Positions 56,919 to 64,000 of a DNA stretch of 64,000 nt are shown in pieces. The notes beneath the pieces are model-generated. The model saw only the letters and a list, made by a program, of their open reading frames with translations, searched no databases and was not told where the DNA came from. Made by a program: the position numbers and the translations under genes. The stretch is from Neonectria sp. B-13 (Eukaryota; Ascomycota; Sordariomycetes; Hypocreales; Nectriaceae), in contig NOKP01000022.1 in the NCBI GenBank assembly GCA_002682825.1, forward strand, positions 496,001-560,000. The letters are read 5' to 3'. Each line of letters begins with the position of its first letter. Positions within the stretch are counted from its first letter, which is position 1.

Positions 56919-59317
56919 TTTGGCTAAGAGAACTAAAGGACAGTTCCGCTGGGGATTTGTATTTGCTTAAATGTAAATTGGCGTGCTGAGATGAGAGTGA
57001 CTCAACATCGTTAATGAGTCACTTACTAAAGGCGCGGGGTATAGCGCTCTATAACCCCACTAAGTTAGCCAACCTTTATACGTTACTCAGTCTTACTAAA
57101 ATTAATGTTGACGGTAGTTTTATAGCAAGAGTATTAAGCTCTAAGTGTAAGGGTACGTGCGAGGCCGGCTGGTGAAAGTTTTATCAATAGGCGCGAGGAC
57201 CCGTATCCAAACATGTGCTGATGCTATTTGATCTTTTGGCCCTACAGGCAACTGGGTCATTATTGGCTAGTGCACGTTTCTGCTACCCTTTGCACTCTTC
57301 AATATAGCTTAAGATTTAACGTTATGCAGAGCAAGAGACTGACGACGATTGGGCAATGTTGTTTGCTGCTTTGGTGATCTGAACTCAAGGCCATTGATGA
57401 CGCAGGGGCGAGTACAAGTGAGTCCGTTGAAGAGGTGTGCCAATTGCAGCCAAGAAGGCGGCATGACTAAACACTCGTATCTTCCTCAGAAATTAGATAT
57501 CACAACGAGAGTTCTGCTGTTGTTAAGTGGAGTTTGACAGCCAGGCTACACCGTAAGGAGACTGTCCTTCCATATCATTTCACGAGGCCTTTGCCTTCTC
57601 CCATACGGAAAAGCGATGACTTATTTGTTCTTGGAAGCTGGCAGGCAAGACTTAAGAAAAACACCAGATTCACTAACTGGCTTTGCCGCGGTGCTCGGGG
57701 CTGCTCTCGGAGCTTGATGCTATGAAATGCCTAGCTATACTGCAGTAGTGGGTAGATTCATGCCCAGCTCTTCTACTTGAGGAAGAGGCTCATTCCAGAG
57801 AGGTGGGCCCTTGATTTCCTAGCCGCATGCATAGCCGGGACCGGGCGAACGGTCTCAAAAACAAGGCATCAAGCATAGATGGCACATGCTAACATGACAC
57901 ATGCGAACGAGTACCCACATAACTCGCAATAGACTGGGTAGTTCCTCGTTATCCATGATCGAGAGCCTTTATCGGACGTAATGCAAGGCTGCCCTCTAAC
58001 CCTATATTGATTGGAGACCATTCCTCCCATGTGGAGGGCCAATACTTTGTAGTGTCACGTAGCTTAGATGGGAACTGCGCCCTAGTCTCATATGTGGCGA
58101 GACTTGGGCGATTATGACGGTGCAGATGGTAGGAAAGCGAGGAACATGATTCATGTGGTGTTGCCACTGCAAGGATGAGATTACGGCCACGTGGAAAGAC
58201 TCGTCCTCATCTGCAACCAGCGTAATCCCACCGAGGATGCCGTCCCTTAGTCTCGGTACGGGTAGTGGGGCTGGATTCCTCCAAACTAAAACCCTTGTTG
58301 TTGTTGTAGATTAGGTGTGGTACTACGTAGGGCACATCTAGATCTTAAGATGTTGTACAAGCTACGAGCAGGGTCTGGCGAAGGGGCATGGAGATGCCGT
58401 GTACATGTCTGATGCAACAGGTTCTTCCTCAACTCGCCTCTTCATCGTTCGGGCTGTGGAGACTTGCATCAAAACACGACGTCGGCGCTCCTCCGGCTCG
58501 TATCATGCATGTACGCATCACCAGACATGCTCCAAGAAGTGAGAGCACTTTCACATGCGTCGACTCTGGTGCTGATAGTGGCAGCGCATTCCACCCACAA
58601 GACCCGCGAAGAGGCCAATAGGTGGATGCAATATCGGAACCCTGAATCGGTCATGCATGGAGATCCGGGATTAACGGCACTATCCCACATTCTGGAAACC
58701 CCGATTGCGGTTTCTGATGGGTTGACGGTGACGCGATGCGGTGGGATAATTGTGCGCGACTAACAACCCCGCAAAATCCAGGTGTGCTTGGGGTGACTGC
58801 CCCACGATTTCGACGGACATAACCATGGGCTATGATTGCGTGATGCAACCGCAACTCGAGGAACCGGGGATTATGCGCGGGTAAAGTCGAGAGACGGGAA
58901 AATACGATTCTACGGCAAAGTGGGCGCACTGGAGTAACTATGGGTTGCTAATGGTGGCCTAGGCTGTCATGTCCTGTAGTCTGTGCACGATCTACTTCTT
59001 GGCTAGCTGTTTGACTCCTAGTAAAATATTCTTAATCTGGAAGTCTCACTCTCTAAACGGATGCCATCTCGAATCTGTGCTGGCTTCCCCGGGTGGGATA
59101 AAAATACCCCATCGTCACGTCATCCAACAAGGCGAAGACGAGCCCTGCGTTGTCCACCACCCCCAAAATTAAGATCTCGGGACATACTTATAAGATTCGA
59201 GATGTCCTTGAATTGATGTCGCTCTTGAGAGCCATCGGACCATCGCCGACTTCTCTAATTTGTGTCAACATATTCCGTGGTCCCAGCTTTTCCTTGCAGT
59301 AGGACCCGACCATCACC
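56919..59317. other. Intergenic between isochorismatase-like gene and MFS transporter
   Basis: About 2.4 kb. 57030-57160 is TpA-rich, like a decayed repeat. A plus-strand frame at 58464-58763 has no domain. Otherwise promoters of two divergent genes and no other signal. Confidence 0.45.
56998..57029. promoter_or_regulatory. bZIP (AP-1/Gcn4/Yap1-like) site cluster
   Basis: TGACTCA (56998-57004), TGAGTCA (57015-57021) and TTACTAA (57023-57029) lie 80-111 bp upstream of the isochorismatase-like ATG. A TTACTCA and another TTACTAA follow at about 57083-57099. Regulation by a bZIP factor is possible. Confidence 0.4.
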
Positions 59318-60887
59318 ATGTCGAGTTCTGACGACAAAGGCCAGGCGCGAGACAATGTCTCCGTCACATCGGTCAGTGATGGCGTTATCGCAAGCGGCCA
59401 CGAGACAGATAGCAGCTTCGAAGAAGAGGCGCCGCAAAAGACGTGGAGATCATACGTCTGGGACACGCTCGACAAGCCCAAAAGGGAACGTCGCTTCCTC
59501 CTCAAGCTTGATTCAGTCATCCTCACCTTTGCTTGTCTGGGATACTTTATCAAGAACTTGAACCAGATCAACATCAACAATGCCTACGTGTCAGGGATGA
59601 AGGAGGACCTCAACATGGAGGGAAACGAGCTCAACTACATGCAAACTTTGTGGACGATTGGTTACGTGCTTGGGGAAATTCCGAGGTAAGTCGAGATGGC
59701 CTGGGATATTTGGCTCCGCTAGGATCCCTTCCATTTAGAACGTTGAGGTTGACCGTAACACTAGCAACCTGCTTTTGACGAGAGTTCGTCCTTCAATCTG
59801 GATCCCGGCATGTGAGGTCACCTGGTCCGTCCTCACAATTGTCATGGCGAAGTGCACCAGCGTTCAGCAAATCTATGTTCTTCGGTTCTTCATCGGACTT
59901 GCCGAGAGCACCTTCTATCCGGGCATGCAGTACATCATCGGCTCATGGTATCGAAAGGACGAGCTTGCCAAGCGATCGTGCATCTTCCACGCCAGCGGAT
60001 CGATTGGCGGCATGTTTTCGGGATACCTGATGGCTTCAGTCTACCACCTCGACGGGACCCACGGCTTCAAGGGTTGGCAGTGGCTCTTCATTATCGACGC
60101 GGTTATCTCACTGCCCATCGCCGTCGCGGGCTTTTTCTTTTTCCCAGATCTCCCAGAGATCACTCGGGCTTGGTACCTGACTAAAGACGACATTGCACTG
60201 GCTCAAACACGCATGAAACTTGAAGGTCGAGCAAACCGCGCTCCGTACACCTTTTCAAAGATCAAGAGAATTTTTTCTAGCTGGCATATTTATATGCTTA
60301 CTCTTCTTTACATCCTCTTCAACAACGGTTGTGGCCTCTTGGGCCAGCCAGGATTTCAGTTGTGGCTCAAGGGCCAGGGATACGACATTTCTCACGTCAA
60401 CACATACCCGACAATTACGTCGGCAGTCACCGTCGTCACCACACTTATTTACGCTTGGTCGTCGGATACGATTTTCAAGGGCGGGCGATGGCAACCAATC
60501 GTGTTCTCGGGCACTTGTCTTACCGTTCTGTACGCCAGTCTTACTGCGTGGGATATCCCTGATGGATGGAAATGGGCTTGCTTTATTCTCGTTGGATTGG
60601 GTGGAGGCATTAGCGGCCTGACCTTTGCTTGGGCGCATGAAATTTGCAAGGACGACAACGAAGAGCGCGCTCTGGTGGTTGCTACTATGAACGAGATGGC
60701 CTATGTGTTCCAGGCTTGGCTGCCTCTACTGATCTGGCAGACTGTCGAGGCACCACGGTATCCTAAGGGATATCCTACGATGGTGGCCTTTGCGATCGGT
60801 ATGGCTGCTACTGCATTTGTCATCCGACACTTGCACAGGAAGGAGTTGTTGTCAAAGAGAACGATCTCTGCTCTTGGGGAAACGTAA
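59318..60887 (+). CDS. MFS transporter, Dal5/allantoate-permease type (anion:cation symporter family)
   Basis: Two exons (59318-59685 and 59765-60887) with a 79-bp GTAAGT...CTAG intron give 496 aa; the junction reads GEIPS-NLLLTRV. A charged N-terminal tail (about 60 residues) is followed by 12 predicted membrane helices in two halves, split by a cytoplasmic loop near 250-275. LNQININNAYVSGMKEDL in helix 1 and the following loop, and VLRFFIGLAESTFYPG in helix 4, are hallmarks of the fungal ACS/Dal5 subfamily. Members import allantoate, pantothenate, nicotinate, biotin precursors or small carboxylates with protons. The substrate cannot be fixed from sequence. It is followed in the same direction by a flavin monooxygenase gene. 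Confidence 0.9.
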
Positions 60888-61749
60888 GTGAAGCCTTGGC
60901 ATTGTTTTGATAGCGCAGCAATCGGCAAGCGGCACAACTCTAGTCTTTAGTAGATATAATGAACTAAGTATGATCATGCTTTTGAGGGTATCAAACAAGC
61001 GATGCGACTGTGACAGATGTCGATGAGAAAAAAAAAGGAAGAGATTCACATCCCTACGTGTTCTAATGCGAATGCGCAATTCGATGAATGAAAGTATCTT
61101 CATGATAGTTGTAAAGCGCTGTGATGATATGGGTTTCAGATAATTACGAAACCTACCATGCAATCCAAATAGTATGCTCAACTAACCGGTTTAAGTCTTA
61201 TAACCGAGTAAAAAAGGGTCAGCGAAATATTATAATGCTTGACCTGCCTTAGTGCGATACGCGTGGATTTGGGTGCTGGTGCTGCTGTATCGATGAAATG
61301 TAAAGTCAAGCATATTGCTAACTACTACCTAGGGAACCAACTGTACTCCCACTACCGTAGCAAAGAGTCTCCCGATTATTCTGCACATCATCCAAGATAT
61401 ATAAGGCGTCAATCTGCATTTGCGGGCGCATTTATGGGTCGAGAGGCTGGTGACATATTCCTCGAGATGACGTGCTCGAAGGACCCTCTGACGCCCGAGT
61501 CCCGCCGGCGCAGGCGTGCACTTTACAAATCGGACGAGCCCGCCATATGGCAACCAGAAACAACGCACTCGGAGCCGAGCGGGAGGATCTTGGGGTCGTA
61601 AGATATGGTGTTAGATTACAACATCTGCTGCTGCTGGCCTTCCCTCGTTATATCTATCACCATCCCTCGCGACAGGTCGACAGTACCTGAACCAGAATCA
61701 CCAAGTCAATTGCGTGAATCTTCAATCAGTTGTTCAAATATCCCTCCAA
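60888..61749. other. Intergenic between transporter and monooxygenase
   Basis: About 860 bp between two plus-strand genes. A TATATAA word at 61398-61404 is the best TATA candidate for the downstream gene. No coding content is supported. Confidence 0.45.
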
Positions 61750-63330
61750 ATGAGCCCTTCTCAGATTAACGGCACTGTGCCTGTGCTTGGGCCAAAACAG
61801 TTCGGCCGTGATATCAAGGTGGCCGTCGTTGGTGCTGGAGTAAGCGGGATCACCACAGCTGCATATTTGCTGAAGAACGGAATCAACGTCACAGTCTTTG
61901 AGCGATCTGGACTTTCGTCTGGAGTATGGCACTACGACTCCAAAGCGCCGAACAGTCCCAGCTATCCGAGCGTTTCGCCATCCGCCGGCGACTACGTATC
62001 TCAACTTGGTCAATTTTCACCCGGAAAGTCGACCTCGCAAAATGGAAACGGCATCCATCTACCCAACGCCAACGATGAAGACGCCCTTCGAGTTGCATTT
62101 TCGCCTCCTGGGCCGTGCTACGCTGGACTGAGGAACAACGTGCCGACAAGCTTGTTGTACAGCAGTCTTGGGCCCTGGCCGGAAGGCACGGAAGACATTA
62201 CCGGGCATGTTCAGATCGAGAGTTACCTCCAGGGCCTCAGTGCCGAGCATGGCGTCGACGACGTGACAGTTTTCCACACCCGTGTTGAAGATGCGAGAAA
62301 GTCGGAGGATGGCAGCCAGTGGAATCTCAAAACGGTTTCGCTGCTGAAGGGAGACGGCAGCCCTCGATTCTTGGAACGAACTTGGCAGTTTGACGCACTC
62401 GTGGTCGCGTCCGGACACTACAACTTGCCCCGAATACCCGATACTCCTGGTCTCGCAGCGTGGAAAGCAAAATTCGGCGACCGCATCATCCACACCAAGG
62501 AGTATCGCCATCCTGAGACTTACCGAGACAAAACTGTTCTCGTCATCGGCGGTGGCGCCTCGGCAATGGATGTGTGCCGCGAGTCAACTGGAATCGCGAA
62601 GAGGGTGATTCAGAGCACCAGAGGTGGAGAATTCGACTTGCCGAAGTCAATGTTACCGCCGTCTATTGAGCATTTCGGAGCCATTGAAAGCTTTGAACTC
62701 GATACTGAGGCTTCTGCAAGTACTCAACTTGACCCAGCAGCTACGATCCGGGGCCATGTTGTCTTGAAGGATGGTCAGGTTCTCAAGGACATTGATTATG
62801 TCGTCTTGGCGACAGGATACTTGACCTCATATCCTTTCTTACCACAGTACCACGCGGACAACACTGGTATTGATGCAGTAACACCCGACATCCTCGTCAC
62901 ATCAGATGGAAACATGATACATCATCTACACAAAGATATCTTCTATATCGAAGATCCTTCGCTGGCATTTATCGGAGTGCCTTATTACACAGCAACGTTT
63001 GCACTTTTCGACTTCCAAGCCCAAGCATTGGCTTGGGTATTCTCAGGGAAGACGAAGCTTCCAAGTCGAGAGTCAATGCGAGAAGAGTACGAGAAACGCG
63101 TCGCGACAATAGGACGAGGACGTAGCTTCCATAGCTTGGCTGAAGATGGAGCGGAACCTGGTTATGTGAAGGATCTATTTGCCTGGGCCAATTCCAGTGT
63201 TGTGGATAGTAAACTCGAGCCGTTGAAGGGGCATACGGATAAATGGTTGGAGACGTACTGGGAGGCGAGAGAGCAGAGGAAGAAGCTTAGAGAGAGCTCC
63301 GGCAACCACCCAGAGGCGAATTGGCCCTAA
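61750..63330 (+). CDS. FAD/NADPH-dependent monooxygenase (FMO-like)
   Basis: An intronless frame of 526 aa from ATG 61750 (MSPSQINGTVPVLG). The FAD dinucleotide fold is at 24-45 (VAVVGAGVSGITTAAYLL, GxGxxG 28-33). An NADPH fold lies further on (VLVIGGGASAMDVC). Between them is a match to the FMO fingerprint FxGxxxHxxxY (FGDRIIHTKEYRHP), and after them the ATG-x-x-x-x-xP motif (LATGYLTSYPFLP). Such enzymes insert one oxygen at soft N or S atoms or act as Baeyer-Villiger-like catalysts. The extra segment near 75-110 (Ser/Asn-rich) is a family-variable insert. Cytosolic or ER-associated, with no leader peptide. It lies 0.9 kb downstream of a co-oriented Dal5-type transporter, so a shared catabolic role is conceivable. 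Confidence 0.88.
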   Translation: MSPSQINGTVPVLGPKQFGRDIKVAVVGAGVSGITTAAYLLKNGINVTVFERSGLSSGVWHYDSKAPNSPSYPSVSPSAGDYVSQLGQFSPGKSTSQNGNGIHLPNANDEDALRVAFSPPGPCYAGLRNNVPTSLLYSSLGPWPEGTEDITGHVQIESYLQGLSAEHGVDDVTVFHTRVEDARKSEDGSQWNLKTVSLLKGDGSPRFLERTWQFDALVVASGHYNLPRIPDTPGLAAWKAKFGDRIIHTKEYRHPETYRDKTVLVIGGGASAMDVCRESTGIAKRVIQSTRGGEFDLPKSMLPPSIEHFGAIESFELDTEASASTQLDPAATIRGHVVLKDGQVLKDIDYVVLATGYLTSYPFLPQYHADNTGIDAVTPDILVTSDGNMIHHLHKDIFYIEDPSLAFIGVPYYTATFALFDFQAQALAWVFSGKTKLPSRESMREEYEKRVATIGRGRSFHSLAEDGAEPGYVKDLFAWANSSVVDSKLEPLKGHTDKWLETYWEAREQRKKLRESSGNHPEANWP

Positions 63331-64000
63331 TTACCCTTTTAGAGGGTTTGTCCCTTTGTATATTGGGGCCGCTGGGGTGAAATAGGTACGATACGATCAG
63401 AAAGCTCGGCAGTTTCAATACGTGGCCGCATCAAAGCGATATCACGTCCGTGTCATCTTAATTCGTCATGTTATCGTCCCGAGTCAGTAAGAAAGAGGCT
63501 TCTAGGAGACTCAATGATTGGCGCACGTGGCTAAATTAGCAAGTAGAGGAGAATTAGTAGAAATTGTGGGAGTACGATCCTTAAGGGAAGGCTGGCTCTC
63601 CCGGACTTCTGGGCGGATGGTAAGACTCAATCCAATTGACACCTCGGAGCGCTCTACGAGCTGAATCAGGGCTGCCTTCAGAGCAATATGGTCGTATGAC
63701 ATGCGAGGCAAGTGTAAATGTAGTTCAAATGTGTAACTATTTCAAGGCTGGGTGATCAGCAAAGTTACTGCAGGTGTCAGAATGAGGCAAAACTGCAAGG
63801 TGGTTCGCACGCAGCCAGCCGAACTTCCAGCAAGGCGTCCAACAAGGCGTTCTGCAAGGCATTCAGCAGGGCAGGTGAGGTTGCGGGGCTGACTATGCCA
63901 CGATTCATATCTAGACACAGCCACGGGTACAATTGAGGAGCTTGCTTCACAACATACCCTTTGCTTCGAAACGCTTGCGGCAGCATCCAATATCCACTCG
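63331..64000. other. Right-edge intergenic stretch
   Basis: 670 bp without a gene. A short imperfect repeat of GGCGTYC/CAAGGC (about 63825-63870, CCAGCAAGGCGTCCAACAAGG-like) is visible. Confidence 0.45.

Noticed and set aside
58464..58763. 99-codon plus-strand frame
   Set aside because: No domain, no expression signals and competing frames on the other strand.

Overview
The window comes from a filamentous ascomycete, most likely a Sordariomycete (class-level inference only). Genes carry short introns (about 49-80 bp) with GT-AG ends and CTAAC/CTGAC-type branch sites. Protein types are typical of that group: an AA9 polysaccharide monooxygenase, a seven-helix fungal rhodopsin-domain protein, a GPI-anchored pepsin, a BBE-type flavin oxidase, Dal5-like and amino-acid permeases, and small secreted proteins. 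No bacterial operon signals, rRNA genes, CRISPR arrays or intact transposons were seen, and I recognised no tRNA. Exon coordinates were assembled by hand from splice consensus and reading-frame continuity, without transcript data.

Layout. 0-7 kb: 5' part of a Cwf19-like splicing protein (runs off the left edge), an amino-acid permease and a rhodopsin-domain membrane protein, all on the minus strand. 7-13.6 kb: no supportable gene. 13.6-25.4 kb: AA9 LPMO, anoctamin, three-finger C2H2 protein (all minus), then a plus-strand gene with an OTT_1508-like deaminase signature, then a tubulin-tyrosine-ligase family gene (minus). 28.0-31.5 kb: GMP synthase (minus), split into 25 exons. 31.7-33.5 kb: a decayed coding region. 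34.6-45 kb: an 80-aa hydrophilic protein, a GPI-anchored secreted protein, a BBE-like FAD oxidase convergent with a paraoxonase/SMP-30-like hydrolase, a haloacid-dehalogenase-like protein and the translation factor eIF2D/Tma64. 45.4-48.3 kb: a cell-wall aspartic protease with long Ser/Thr/Glu and Cys repeat regions. 48.3-54.4 kb: again gene-free. 54.4-63.3 kb: a small secreted protein, an isochorismatase-like hydrolase, and a co-oriented Dal5-type transporter and FMO-type monooxygenase.

How the genes fit together. The segment mixes conserved housekeeping genes (cwf19, GMP synthase, TMA64, TTL) with accessory secreted and redox enzymes. Possible local teams, inferred only from position, are the oxidase/lactonase-type pair at 37-41 kb and the transporter/monooxygenase pair at 59-63 kb. 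The most unusual items are the GMP synthase gene architecture (24 introns, five exons of 9-15 nt, three GC-AG introns) and the deaminase-like gene, whose start codon appears to be assembled across an intron.
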